Positions 37,343 to 47,400 of a stretch of 64,000 bases of DNA are shown piece by piece (the stretch's first letter is position 1; every line of letters starts with the position of its first letter). This DNA comes from Synechococcus sp. AG-673-F03. GTDB lineage: Bacteria; Cyanobacteriota; Cyanobacteriia; PCC-6307; Cyanobiaceae. The notes beneath the pieces are model-generated. The model ran no database searches, had not been told where the DNA came from, and saw nothing but the letters and a program-made list of their open reading frames with translations. The stretch spans positions 1 through 64,000 of the forward strand of contig QCTJ01000004.1 in NCBI GenBank assembly GCA_003211205.1. Reading direction: 5' to 3'. The translations under genes were made by a program, and so were the position numbers.

Positions 37343-38216
37343 TTGGGAAGGTTTTGCCGTCCTTGGCTTCAACCTCGGATGACTCCGGTCGACCCGTTTG
37401 GATTTTGACCAATTCCTGACGTCCGGCCAGAACAACCTGAGTCATCTCTTTGAGTCTCTGCTCGAGTTCACCGAGGGTCTGTTCCGCATAACGGTTGGCC
37501 CCGTCCTGAACATTCCCAGCTTCCTGGCGGCTGCGTTGAATCAGCGTTTCACATTGCTGCTGTGTCTGCTGTCGAAACTGCAGAGCATCTTGGTGCAGTC
37601 GCTCCGCTTCAGTCTGAGCTTCTTTCTGCAGGCGCAGTCCTTCCACACGAATTTGCTCGAGCTCCTGGAGTGACTGCTGCCGATTGCGCTCATGCTGCTC
37701 AGTTAGCTGTCGCTTGAGTTCGTTGGCTTCATGATCGAGCTGTTGCCGGCGTTGCAGTGATTCCTGCTCAAGCTGTTGGCGACGGGATGCAAATTGCTGC
37801 TCAAGCTGCGCGTGCTTCGACTGCATGTCCTGCTCCATCTGGGCGGACTGGTGGCGAACGCCCTGCAGCATCTGCTCGCACTGTTGACGAACTTGTTCAC
37901 GCATTTCGTTGACCTGACGTTCCGCCTCCTGACGGATGGATGCCTGAGCAAGTAGCTGTTCGCGCTGTTGTTGGGCTTTGTTGACGATCTCGTCGGCCTG
38001 CGCGCGCGCAGTGGAGATGAACTCATCCCGCTTCTGGAGCAGTTGGGCAGCTTGCTCGACCTGAGCGGGCATGGCTTCACGCACCGCGTCAAGCAACTCA
38101 ACAGCATCTTGCTCATTCACGAGCCGTCCACCACTAAAGGGGATGCGACTTCCCTCCAGCACGATCTCCTCGAGTTGGTCGAGCTGGTCGATTACGGAGA
38201 ACCGGATCTCGCTCAT
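37287..38216 (-). CDS. Coiled-coil protein, possibly DivIVA-like (Cdv3)
   Basis: 309 residues. After an N-terminal segment ([25 protein letters not shown]) and a helix ([14 protein letters not shown]), residues 60-260 form a long glutamine- and glutamate-rich coiled coil, ending with a basic tail ([16 protein letters not shown]). The N-terminal part and the coil recall the cyanobacterial DivIVA-like cell-division protein Cdv3, but no decisive motif is present. The start overlaps the coaD stop. The end overlaps dacB by 56 bases on the other strand. Confidence 0.75.
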   Translation of the reverse strand: MSEIRFSVIDQLDQLEEIVLEGSRIPFSGGRLVNEQDAVELLDAVREAMPAQVEQAAQLLQKRDEFISTARAQADEIVNKAQQQREQLLAQASIRQEAERQVNEMREQVRQQCEQMLQGVRHQSAQMEQDMQSKHAQLEQQFASRRQQLEQESLQRRQQLDHEANELKRQLTEQHERNRQQSLQELEQIRVEGLRLQKEAQTEAERLHQDALQFRQQTQQQCETLIQRSRQEAGNVQDGANRYAEQTLGELEQRLKEMTQVVLAGRQELVKIQTGRPESSEVEAKDGKTFPISRARRAASRVRQMRGMG

Positions 38217-38710
38217 CGCTGCGGTTGGTTGAAAGGCGAATTAAAGAACCTCATGAGGTCCTCCGCCACCACCGGCGGGACCATATGGACTACAGATCCA
38301 CCGAAACGAGCCACTTCCTTCACCACTGAACTGCTGAGAAAGCTGTAGTGAGCTGATGTGCTGAGGAAGACCGTCTCAAAATCAGGATCCAGTGACCGGT
38401 TGGTATGGGCGATTTGCAGCTCGTATTCGAAGTCGCTCATCGCACGCAGACCACGCAGGATGAGTCGCGTGCCATTGGATCTGGCGCATTCGACGGTGAG
38501 ACCGTCAAAACTGATCACACGCACATTGTTGAGATGGCTTGTGGAGAGACGGATCTGATGAAGTCGCTCATCCAGTGAGAAGGCGGGTGATTTCCCAGGG
38601 TTCTGAAGCACCGCAACGATGAGTTCCTCCACCAGGGATGATCCGCGTTCGATTAAATCAAGATGACCAAGCGTCAGAGGATCGAAGCTGCCTGGATAGA
38701 GCGCTTTCAT
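38213..38710 (-). CDS. coaD: Phosphopantetheine adenylyltransferase CoaD
   Basis: Fourth step of coenzyme A synthesis, transferring AMP to 4'-phosphopantetheine. The nucleotidyltransferase start [22 protein letters not shown] contains the TxxH motif; also present are [17 protein letters not shown] and [17 protein letters not shown]. 165 residues from ATG 38710; an extension to 38749 is not family-like. The stop overlaps the start of the downstream coiled-coil gene. Confidence 0.96.
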   Translation of the reverse strand: MKALYPGSFDPLTLGHLDLIERGSSLVEELIVAVLQNPGKSPAFSLDERLHQIRLSTSHLNNVRVISFDGLTVECARSNGTRLILRGLRAMSDFEYELQIAHTNRSLDPDFETVFLSTSAHYSFLSSSVVKEVARFGGSVVHMVPPVVAEDLMRFFNSPFNQPQR

Positions 38711-38772
38711 CGCAACAACTTCAGCGGGAGCTGGCCGGATCCTATGCACACCGGCATCACTAGATTCTCGGC

Positions 38773-40731
38773 ATGCCCACCTTGCTCGAGCAACCGGATC
38801 GCCTGGAACGTCGGCTGAAGGACATCCCGACCGAACCTGGTTGCTACCTGATGCGTGACGCTGAGGATCGTCTGCTTTACGTGGGCAAATCCAAGAGTCT
38901 GCGCAGCAGGGTGCGCAGCTATTTCCGCAGTCGCCACGATCTGAGCCCGCGCATTCGCTTGATGGTGCGTCAGATCTGTGAGATCGAATTCATCGTGACC
39001 GATAGCGAGGCAGAAGCTCTCGCGTTGGAATCCAACCTGATCAAGAACCAACAGCCGCACTTCAATGTGCTGCTCAAAGATGACAAGAAATACCCCTATC
39101 TCTGCATCACCTGGAGTGAGCCTTACCCGAGAATTTTCATCACCCGGCGTCGACGTTTTCGCAGTCCGTTGGATCGCTTCTATGGTCCCTATGTGGATGT
39201 GGGGTTGCTGAGACGAACCCTCTTTCTCGTGAAGCGAGTGTTCCCGCTCAGGCAACGCCCCAGGCCACTCCATCAGGACCGCACCTGTCTGAACTACAAC
39301 ATCGGACGTTGTCCTGGTGTTTGCCAGGAGCAGATCAGCTCAGAGGATTACCACCGCACGCTGCGCAAGGTGGCGATGGTGTTTCAGGGGCGCAGTGATG
39401 AGCTTCAGAAACTCCTTCATCAACAGATGGAGCGTTACGCCGAACGACTGGATTTCGAAGCAGCCGCAAAAGTGCGTGATCAGCTCAAGGGACTCGATCA
39501 GCTCACTGCAGATCAGAAAATGAGTCTGCCCGATGCCTCCGTTAGCCGTGATGTGATTGCCATGGCGGCCGATGAACGGCTGGCTGCTGTTCAGCTGTTT
39601 CAAATGCGTGCAGGAAAGCTCGTTGGTCGACTCGGGTATATGGCTGATGCTTGTAATCAGGATCCCGGACAGATCCTTCAGCGGGTGATAGAGGAGCATT
39701 ACAGCCAGGTTGATGCGGTTGAGATCCCGCCGGAGCTGCTCGTGCAGCATCCACTTCTCCAACAATCATTGCTCGAGGAGTGGCTGACGGAACAGCGCGA
39801 ACGCAAGGTTCAGATTCACTGCCCAAAGCAGCGCCAGAAAGCAGATCTGATTGAACTGGTTCAGCGCAATGCCGACTATGAGCTGCAACGGGCGAAACAA
39901 GGTCAGGAGCAGCAGGCGCTCGCCACCGAAGATCTGGCTCAGCTCCTAGAACTGCCCACGCCGCCTCGACGCATCGAGGGTTATGACATCAGTCACATTC
40001 AGGGCAGCGATGCCGTTGCATCCCAGGTGGTGTTCATTGATGGGCTGCCCGCTAAGCAGCACTACCGCAAGTACAAGATCCGCAGCAGCAGTATTAGGGC
40101 TGGGCACAGCGATGACTTCATGGCCATGGCTGAGATCATGCGGCGCCGTTTCCGACGCTGGGCACGCGCTAAGGCTGAAGGCGTCGATGTCGGAGCTCTG
40201 CGACACAGAGGCGGAAGTGCTCTGCAGACGGATGGTCTCAACGACTGGCCTGATGTGGTGATGATTGACGGCGGAAAAGGTCAGCTCTCCGCGGTGATGG
40301 AAGCTCTCAGAGAGCTGGACTTGCAGGAGGATCTCAACGTCTGCTCTTTGGCCAAGCAGAGAGAGGAAATTTTTCTGCCGGGTGATAGTCATCCGCTGGA
40401 GAGTGAACCCGACCAGCTCGGCGTGGCTCTGCTGCGTCGCCTTCGCGATGAAGCTCACCGTTTTGCCGTGAGTTTTCATCGACAGCAGCGGGGTGAGCGA
40501 ATGAAACGTTCACGTCTGTCTGACATTCCTGGTGTTGGACCAAAACGGGTGAAGGATTTGCTGGCCCATTTCCATTCCATTGACGCCATTCAGCTGGCAC
40601 CGGTGGAGACCCTCGCTCAGGCTCCAGGTGTCGGGTTGGCGCTGGCCCGAGATATCCATCGCTTTTTCCACCCTGATCAGGATGCAGAGCAGGATGGGCA
40701 GATTCCAGACCCGGGCTCCTCGACACCATGA
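38773..40731 (+). CDS. uvrC: Excinuclease ABC subunit C (UvrC)
   Basis: Makes both incisions in nucleotide excision repair. Domains in order: GIY-YIG nuclease ([19 protein letters not shown], residues 18-100), cysteine-rich region ([13 protein letters not shown]), UVR motif ([15 protein letters not shown]), RNase H-like nuclease ([32 protein letters not shown]), and a double helix-hairpin-helix end ([16 protein letters not shown]). 652 residues. Starts a six-gene tightly spaced run. Confidence 0.97.
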   Translation: MPTLLEQPDRLERRLKDIPTEPGCYLMRDAEDRLLYVGKSKSLRSRVRSYFRSRHDLSPRIRLMVRQICEIEFIVTDSEAEALALESNLIKNQQPHFNVLLKDDKKYPYLCITWSEPYPRIFITRRRRFRSPLDRFYGPYVDVGLLRRTLFLVKRVFPLRQRPRPLHQDRTCLNYNIGRCPGVCQEQISSEDYHRTLRKVAMVFQGRSDELQKLLHQQMERYAERLDFEAAAKVRDQLKGLDQLTADQKMSLPDASVSRDVIAMAADERLAAVQLFQMRAGKLVGRLGYMADACNQDPGQILQRVIEEHYSQVDAVEIPPELLVQHPLLQQSLLEEWLTEQRERKVQIHCPKQRQKADLIELVQRNADYELQRAKQGQEQQALATEDLAQLLELPTPPRRIEGYDISHIQGSDAVASQVVFIDGLPAKQHYRKYKIRSSSIRAGHSDDFMAMAEIMRRRFRRWARAKAEGVDVGALRHRGGSALQTDGLNDWPDVVMIDGGKGQLSAVMEALRELDLQEDLNVCSLAKQREEIFLPGDSHPLESEPDQLGVALLRRLRDEAHRFAVSFHRQQRGERMKRSRLSDIPGVGPKRVKDLLAHFHSIDAIQLAPVETLAQAPGVGLALARDIHRFFHPDQDAEQDGQIPDPGSSTP

Positions 40732-41027
40732 TCCGTGCTTTCACATTGGCCGCACTGGTGATGGGTCTCATGGTCGGTTTGATCTCTCCTCGTGCGGTCA
40801 TCGCCTCACCGGGACTCTGCACCGGACCTGTCTGTGCGGATGACATCACACGCAGCGCCAAGAACCATTGGCAGCTCGTGCTGAAACTCAACGACCAGCT
40901 GGGCCATCGAGAAAAGGTCGTGATGAACTGCAAAGCAGGCCAGCTCAGTCCCATGTCAGGTCCTGTGGATAGGGCTTATGCCACATCCATCGGACGACGT
41001 GCATGTCGTCTTGCCGGGGAGAGTTGA
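40728..41027 (+). CDS. Small exported hypothetical protein
   Basis: 99 residues. A signal peptide is clear ([22 protein letters not shown]), followed by a mature part of about 75 residues with four cysteines ([28 protein letters not shown]), which could form disulfides in the periplasm or lumen. No family recognised. Its ATG overlaps the uvrC stop as ATGA. Confidence 0.7.
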   Translation: MIRAFTLAALVMGLMVGLISPRAVIASPGLCTGPVCADDITRSAKNHWQLVLKLNDQLGHREKVVMNCKAGQLSPMSGPVDRAYATSIGRRACRLAGES

Positions 41028-42517
41028 GATTGGAGCTCACCGTTGTCTACCCGCATCAGCTGTTTGCTGATCACCCAAGCTTGAACGCAGGCCGGGCGGT
41101 GGCGCTGATTGAGGATCCGCTCTTCTTTGGAACGGACCCGCACTGGCCGATGCAGGTACACCGTCAGCGTCTGCTGCTGCATCGATGTTCCATGGCTGTC
41201 TTCGCAGAAGACCTGCGTGCACGAGGCTTCACCGTGCTGGAACGACGCCACCAGCAGGCGCCTGATACGCAGGGACATCTCCAGGCTCTCTTCGCCATGG
41301 GCTACAAGCACTTCCATCTGGCTGATCCTGTCGACGACGTTCTGAGTAAGCGCCTGCATCGTTTTGCGGAGCAGAACGGCTGCAACCTCGAGATCAGTGC
41401 CACGCCGATGTTGCTGACGCCAGATTCCGTGATCAACAAGCACTTCGCCTCAGGACGCAAGCCGCTCATGGTCAAGTTCTATGAAATGCAGCGCAAACGT
41501 CTGAATGTTCTGCTTGAAGCGGATGGTGGCCCCGTTGGAGGTCGTTGGAGTTTTGATGCTGACAACCGCAAAAAGCTGCCCAAGAAAATCGTTGTTCCTC
41601 AGGAACCAAAAGTCAGCTCAGCTGCTGTGGTGGATCGGTCGCGTCAGGAGCTGGAACGAGAGAATCTGCCGCTGATCGGTCGCTGGGATCTGTTTGCCTA
41701 TCCCCTGGATCACAAGTCCGCGGAAGCCTGGCTTCAAGACTTCCTCAGCCAGCGATTAAGAGATTTCGGCTCCTATGAGGACGCCATCAGCACACAGCAT
41801 CGGGTGATGTGGCACAGCGTGCTCACGCCAATGCTCAATATCGGTCTGTTGACACCTCAGCAGGTTCTCGATCGCACGCTTGAAAGGGCTTCAGAGGGGG
41901 ATGTGCCGCTCAATTCACTTGAAGGTTTTATTCGCCAGATCATCGGCTGGCGCGAGTTCATGGCCGCGATGTACAAGCGCCATGGGGCGGAGATGCGCAC
42001 CGGCAATTTCTGGGACTTCGATGACAGGCCCATCCCCGAGGCCTTCTACCTGGGCACAACCGGCCTGCCCCCAATCGATGACGCAATTCACCACGCTCTG
42101 GACACTGGCTATTGCCATCACATCGAGCGTTTGATGCTGCTGGGCAATCTGATGCTGCTTTGCGGCTTTCATCCCAACCGTGTCTACTGCTGGTTCATGG
42201 AGCTGTTCGTCGATGCTTACGACTGGGTGATGGTCCCGAATGTGTATGGCATGAGTCAGTTTGCTGATGGAGGCCTGTTCTCCACCAAGCCCTATCTCTC
42301 CGGCTCAAATTACGTGCGCAAGATGTCGGATTACCGCAAAGGAGAGTGGTGCGACATCTGGGATGGATTGTTCTGGAGTTTCATCAAGACACACGAGGAC
42401 TTCTTCCGTGGTCAGTTCCGGCTGGCGATGATGGCTCGCAACCTGGACCGTATGGATCCAGAGGTGTTGCTGACTCATCAACGCCGAGCTGAGGCATTCC
42501 TTGACTCGATGACCTGA
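41003..42517 (+). CDS. Photolyase/cryptochrome-family protein of the prokaryotic (6-4)/FeS-BCP type, iron-sulfur ligands largely missing
   Basis: 504 residues. The N-terminal Rossmann part (LTVVYPHQLFADHP) and the C-terminal FAD-binding part (LEGFIRQIIGWREFM, HHIERLMLLGNLMLLCGFHP, AYDWVMVPNVYGMSQFADGG) match the family of Agrobacterium PhrB. Those proteins bind a [4Fe-4S] cluster through four cysteines. Here the CxxC after NYVRKMSDY reads RKGE (about residues 445-448) and the earlier cysteine site reads GLPP; only one candidate (C450) remains. It may repair UV lesions or be a light sensor. ATG 41003 overlaps the small exported gene by 25 bases; TTG 41030, preceded by GGGGAGAG, is an alternative start. 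Confidence 0.88.
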   Translation: MSSCRGELRLELTVVYPHQLFADHPSLNAGRAVALIEDPLFFGTDPHWPMQVHRQRLLLHRCSMAVFAEDLRARGFTVLERRHQQAPDTQGHLQALFAMGYKHFHLADPVDDVLSKRLHRFAEQNGCNLEISATPMLLTPDSVINKHFASGRKPLMVKFYEMQRKRLNVLLEADGGPVGGRWSFDADNRKKLPKKIVVPQEPKVSSAAVVDRSRQELERENLPLIGRWDLFAYPLDHKSAEAWLQDFLSQRLRDFGSYEDAISTQHRVMWHSVLTPMLNIGLLTPQQVLDRTLERASEGDVPLNSLEGFIRQIIGWREFMAAMYKRHGAEMRTGNFWDFDDRPIPEAFYLGTTGLPPIDDAIHHALDTGYCHHIERLMLLGNLMLLCGFHPNRVYCWFMELFVDAYDWVMVPNVYGMSQFADGGLFSTKPYLSGSNYVRKMSDYRKGEWCDIWDGLFWSFIKTHEDFFRGQFRLAMMARNLDRMDPEVLLTHQRRAEAFLDSMT

Positions 42518-42552
42518 ACCCTGCCTATGGTCAATTCATACCTTTCCTTGTG

Positions 42553-43200
42553 ATGTCGCTTCCCCCCGAGGCCTATCTCTGGTTCAAAACACTCCACATC
42601 GTTGGTGTTGTGGTTTGGTTTGCAGGCCTCTTCTATCTGGTGAGGTTGTTCATCTATCACGTTGAAGCTGAAGAGCTGGAACCAGAACTGCGCGTGCCGT
42701 TCCAGCAGCAATACAGCTTGATGGAGAAGCGCCTCGCCAACATCATCACGACCCCTGGGATGGTGGTCGCGGTTTCGATGGCGATTTGTTTGTTGATTGC
42801 CCAGCCTGCCTGGCTTCAGCAGGGCTGGATGCACGCCAAGCTTGCCTTTGTGGCAGCTCTGCTGGCTTATCACGCCTTCTGCTATCGAGTGATGGGTCAG
42901 TTGCAGGCAGGCACCTTCAGCTGGAACGGAAAACAGCTGAGGGCACTGAATGAACTGCCGACATTGTTGTTGGTGATCGTGGTGATGCTGGTGGTCTTCA
43001 AGACCCAGTTCCCCACCAGCGCTGCCACTTGGTTCATCGTCGCTCTGGTGGTGTTCATGGCGGGCTCCATCCAGTTTTATGCCCGCTGGCGGCGTCTACG
43101 GGCTGAGGCTGCTGCAAGCGAGGCTGCAGCGAGTGAGGTTGCTGCCCATGAAGCTTCAGCGAACAAAGCCGCCTCCTCAAAGGCGTCCCATGCCGGCTGA
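42553..43200 (+). CDS. hemJ: Protoporphyrinogen IX oxidase HemJ
   Basis: Membrane oxidase of heme and chlorophyll synthesis, formerly UPF0093. About 215 residues with an N-terminal YLWFKTLHIVGVVVWFAGLFYLVRLF that carries the conserved histidine, four to five membrane segments, a central EKRLANIITTPGM and RALNELPTLLLVIVVMLVVF. After the last span the tail is a run of pentapeptide repeats rich in alanine, glutamate and serine (EAAAS, EAAAS, EVAAH, EASAN...). I use ATG 42553; GTG 42550 adds one residue. The tail DNA overlaps the next gene's start by 11 bases. Confidence 0.9.
   Translation: MSLPPEAYLWFKTLHIVGVVVWFAGLFYLVRLFIYHVEAEELEPELRVPFQQQYSLMEKRLANIITTPGMVVAVSMAICLLIAQPAWLQQGWMHAKLAFVAALLAYHAFCYRVMGQLQAGTFSWNGKQLRALNELPTLLLVIVVMLVVFKTQFPTSAATWFIVALVVFMAGSIQFYARWRRLRAEAAASEAAASEVAAHEASANKAASSKASHAG
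43105..43194 (+). repeat. Imperfect 15-bp tandem repeat at the 3' end of hemJ
   Basis: Six consecutive 15-base units, beginning GAGGCTGCTGCAAGC, GAGGCTGCAGCGAGT, GAGGTTGCTGCCCAT, GAAGCTTCAGCGAAC, then two more diverged units. They encode five-residue units of the type E-A-A-A-S. The first two are closest, with divergence growing toward the 3' end. Confidence 0.8.
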
Positions 43201-43846
43201 TCACCATCCGCTGAGGTCTGTTCTGGAGACGGTTGGGCCTGACAGCTGTCCAGGTCAGTTCAATTTTCATTGCCATACCCTCTGCAGTGACGGCAGTCTT
43301 GAACCTCTGGCCTTGATTCGGCAGGCATCCTCCAGGGGACTGACCCAACTGGCTGTGACGGATCACCATTCCAGTGCGTCCTTCCAACCCATGCAGGACT
43401 GGCTCAAGCAACAGCGAGATCTTGGAGAGACGGTCCCCAACCTCTGGAGCGGCATGGAAATCAGCGCAATCCTGCGCGGTTGCCTGGTGCACGTGCTTGC
43501 CCTCGGTTTCGAACCTGCCCACAGGTCACTCGCTGTTTACAACCGGGGGGATGCAGCTGTGGGAGAAGCTCTCAGAGCTGAGAGCGTTTGTCAGGCGATT
43601 CATGACGCCGGAGGGCTAGCAATTCTTGCCCATCCAGGTCGATACAGAGTCGGCTTTGCGGATCTGATTGATGCCGCTGCAGAACTTGGATTTGATGGGG
43701 GTGAAGCCTGGTACGACTACGACATGCAAACCCGTTGGAGTTGGTCTCCCGTGGTCTGTGAAGCCATCGATCGCCGTTTGAAGAACCTTGGCCTTTTGCG
43801 TACGTGTGGAACAGATAGTCACGGCTTGAACCTGGAAGGTCGCTAA
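43190..43846 (+). CDS. PHP-domain metal-dependent phosphoesterase
   Basis: 218 residues. The polymerase/histidinol-phosphatase domain shows FNFHCHTLCSDGSLEPLALI (metal histidines), LAVTDHHSSAS, ILAHPGRYR and CGTDSHG near the end. Related proteins hydrolyse nucleoside 3',5'-bisphosphates or short RNA ends (YciV/RnaAM-like), or histidinol phosphate. ATG 43190 lies in the hemJ end. An open frame from 43079 is just the shadow of hemJ. Confidence 0.87.
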   Translation: MPADHHPLRSVLETVGPDSCPGQFNFHCHTLCSDGSLEPLALIRQASSRGLTQLAVTDHHSSASFQPMQDWLKQQRDLGETVPNLWSGMEISAILRGCLVHVLALGFEPAHRSLAVYNRGDAAVGEALRAESVCQAIHDAGGLAILAHPGRYRVGFADLIDAAAELGFDGGEAWYDYDMQTRWSWSPVVCEAIDRRLKNLGLLRTCGTDSHGLNLEGR

Positions 43847-43873
43847 GTTCGACTGAATTCCCTCTCTGCGGGT

Positions 43874-44431
43874 ATGGGCCTCTTCGATCGTCTGCTTAAT
43901 TCCAGCTCGGATCAAAACGAGTCTGCAAAAGGTCCTAAGGCCAAAAAGCCGAAACAGGAAGCTTTTTTCCTCGACAGCGACAGCGCTTCAACTTTTGGCG
44001 ATCGCGACTACATGCGTGAGTCCAAGACCATCCGCCACACGTTTCCAGGAACTCTTGATAGCCCTGGAATGAAGGAGATGGTCACAGAGGTGGACTCCAC
44101 GGATCTGAAAGTCGATCGACGCAGTGAGGGGTTGGGCGATCAGGTTGTCAAAAAGGAATCGGTCAGCGTCAATACGGGTGTCCCCAAGCCGGTGAAGAAA
44201 ACCTTTGCCGAAACAATGACCCAGTCAGAACTGGATCAAAGACTCAAAGGAAATGCTCTGATCCAAGCAGGAGTGAACGCTACGGCAGCCCCGGATGCGG
44301 CTCCTCTGGCCCGTAAGCAAGAGCTCAAACCCAAAGAGGAACCGAAAGCGTCCACTCCAAGTTCCCAGAAGAGCAACAAGCCCGGTTCAATCGATCCGTT
44401 CCTTTCGATGGTTCGCGATCTCAACAAATAA
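43874..44431 (+). CDS. Hypothetical lysine-rich soluble protein
   Basis: 185 residues, no signal peptide or membrane segment, low-complexity and probably largely disordered: KGPKAKKPKQE near the front, SESTF-like acidic stretches, then KQELKPKEEPKASTPSSQKSNKPG. Ordered-looking parts are MGLFDRLLNSS and KKTFAETMTQSELDQRLKGN. No family recognised. 27 bases after the PHP gene, 9 bases from convergent cobN. Confidence 0.7.
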   Translation: MGLFDRLLNSSSDQNESAKGPKAKKPKQEAFFLDSDSASTFGDRDYMRESKTIRHTFPGTLDSPGMKEMVTEVDSTDLKVDRRSEGLGDQVVKKESVSVNTGVPKPVKKTFAETMTQSELDQRLKGNALIQAGVNATAAPDAAPLARKQELKPKEEPKASTPSSQKSNKPGSIDPFLSMVRDLNK

Positions 44432-44440
44432 TTGTGCGTC

Positions 44441-47400
44441 TCAGCCGCTGAAGTTCCCTCCTTCAACCGCTCGCTCTGATTCGAGCAACACGCGTCTGAT
44501 TTCATCGAGCAACGTGGCATCCGGATCTGACCAGAGTCCCCTTGTAGCCGCCTCCAGACAGCGTTCAGCCATGTCTCTCATGACCCAGGGATTGCGCTCC
44601 AGCAGAAAGTCCCTGACATCAACGGTCAGCAGCCAACGCTCAGCGACTTTGCTGTAACACCAATCAGGAACAGCACCGGTTGTGGCGTCATAGGCGAACA
44701 GATAATCCAGGCTGGCCCCCATCTCGAAGGCGCCCTTGTATCCGTGCTGCTTCATCCCCTCGATCCAGCGTGGGTTTAGCAGCCTGCTTCGAACGACCTT
44801 GTCGATCTCACGACCCAGTCGATGAATCCGCAACCGTTCGCTTCGGGAGTGATCAGCGAAAAACAGTTTCGGATCGTTGCCGCTGACTCGGTTCACTGCA
44901 GCGGCCAACCCTCCCTGAAACTGGTAATAGTCATCGGAGTCGAGCAGGTCGTGTTCTCTGTTGTCTTGGTTGTGCAGCACAACCTGAACGTCCTGGAGAG
45001 CCTGTTCGAGTCCCTCCCGATCGTGATGAGCTGTCGCTTCGGCGTCATAGCTCCAGGAGCTCCAGGCCAGATAGGCCTCTCCAAGCTGATCACGCCGTTC
45101 CCATTGACCTGAATCAATCAGGGCCTGAAGACCAGCGCCATAGGAGCCTGGTGCTGATCCGAACAGACGTGCCTGAGGACCTCGGCTGCGTGTGACAGCT
45201 GCCAGGGGATTGTCCCTGTCGGCTTCATCAAGCCCAGCCACCATGGACAAGGCCCGGTCAACCCAGGCAAGCAGCTGTGGAAAGGCATCCCGGAACAGAC
45301 CCGACATGCGCAGCGTGACATCCACGCGCGGTCGCTCCAGCAGGGTCAAGGGAATCAACTCGAGATCCACCATGCGCCGTGTCGGGCCATCCCAGACGGG
45401 TCGCACCCCAAGCAGGGCAAACATCTGAGCGATGTCTTCGCCTCCATTGCGCATGGTGGCTGTTCCCCAGACCGACAAGGCCAGATGCCGCAGGGGTTCC
45501 CCCTCCTCGAGTTCGTAAAGATCCAGCAGCTGTTCCGCGCTGCGTCGACCCAGATCCCAGGCGGCTTCTGTGGGTAGACCTCTCAGATCCACGGAATAGA
45601 AGTTTCTCCCCGTCGGCAGAACGTCATCGCGTCCGCGTGTTGGTGCGCCAGAAGGACCGCTAGCGATACGTCGGCCGCTCGCTGCCGCCAGGACGGCCTG
45701 ATGTTCATGGCTGGCGGATTGCTGCAACCGAGGCCAGAGATCAGTCTTGATGAACTGGAGTGGACCGGGCAGTGGCTCTGATTCAAGTAATTGCTGAAAA
45801 CAGTGATCCAGCGGTTGGGCCTGGTCGTGCTGCTGCGATCCATCGCCGTTGATCATCAGCAGCAGAAGCCGTTCGGCCTGTGCCTCGATCCACTCCACCG
45901 CATCACTGAGTCGCCGAGTCTGATGGCAGCCATGGCGTTCCAGGATCTGCCGATCCTGGTCAGACAACAACGCTCCATCCTCGTCCTTCCAGGGATCGCA
46001 TTCCAGGCCGACACTGCGGCTCATCCACTGGGTGAGTCCAGGACGATCAGACGCCGGGGAGCGGGCGATCGCCAGTAACAATTCAACTATTTGGGTTGGT
46101 TGGGGATGGTCTCCCAGTCGATGCAGACCAGTCCTGATCTGTGCCTCCTTGAGTTCGCACAAGTAGGTCTCAACTTGCTCGAGCAAGGCACCGATCTCTG
46201 CTGGTGAACTCTGGTTCGCCAGGATCCTCCCCATCGACGGCCAGTTCAGATCGATCAGCTGTTGGATCAGCTGTTGTTGAATCTGATCGCATCGGGAGGC
46301 ACCGAGTTGCTTTGCTTCGACGTACTCATCCAGAAGTGATTCCAGAGCCAGCATGGGTCCATACAAACCGGCCCTGCCGAGGGGAGGTGTGAGATGGTCC
46401 AGGATCACCGCATGCCCCCGACGTTTGGCCTGCGACCCCTCACCCGGATCGTTGACGATGAAGGGATAGAGATGGGGGATGGCACCCAGCGCGAGCGCAG
46501 GTGCACAAAGCGGACTGAGGCCCACCGACTTGCCAGGCAGCCATTCCGCACTGCCGTGTTTGCCAACGTGCAGCATCAGTTGACAGTGGTGGATCTCCCG
46601 CAGCCAGAGGTACTGAGCCAGATAGCGATGGGGAGGGGGAAGATCCGGAGAATGCAGGTCACTGAGCTGATCTGCGTCATAGCCACGACTGGGCTGCACA
46701 AGAACCACCACACGTCCGAAACGCACACCGTGGATTGCGAAGCCCTTTAGCTCAAGATCAACCGCATGCTCTGGTTCACCCCAGCGATCGAGAATCGGTA
46801 ACCTTGCTGTCTCAGGCAGAGATGACCACCAGCGCAGATAGTTCGAGAGCGGCAGATAGGTGAGCGGTGGCCTGCTGTGACTTTCCGGATCGTTGGTTCG
46901 ACCGTTGAGAACCTGTTGGATCAACAGATCAGGATCCTCCGGCAGAGGCTGTTCACCGAGATCGAATCCTTCATCGCGAAGCCAGCGCATGATGTTGAGA
47001 CAACTTGCTGGTGTATCGAGACCCACGCCATTGGCCAGACGACCATTCCTCAGGGGGTAATTCGCCAAGACCAGTGCGACTGAGCGCTGTTTGGCTTCAG
47101 TGGAACGCAAGTCGACCCAGGCCCTGGCGTGCTCAGCAATCCAGTTCAGGCCAGCGCCATCAGGCTCCAGGCGTTTGACCGCTGTGCACAAGCGCTCATC
47201 CGCGTGGTCCACTTCGCGGAAGGCGCCTATCCGCGTTGTGATCCGACCATCCAGCTCCGGTAGAACAACCTGAAGGGACAGATCAATGGGATCAAGGCCT
47301 TGAAACGAGTCCTGCCATTGCTCACGGGAACGTCCGGAGCTCAGCATCTGCAGAACAGGACGATCCAGGTCATCCCAGAGGGGTGCACCCAGACCTGCTT

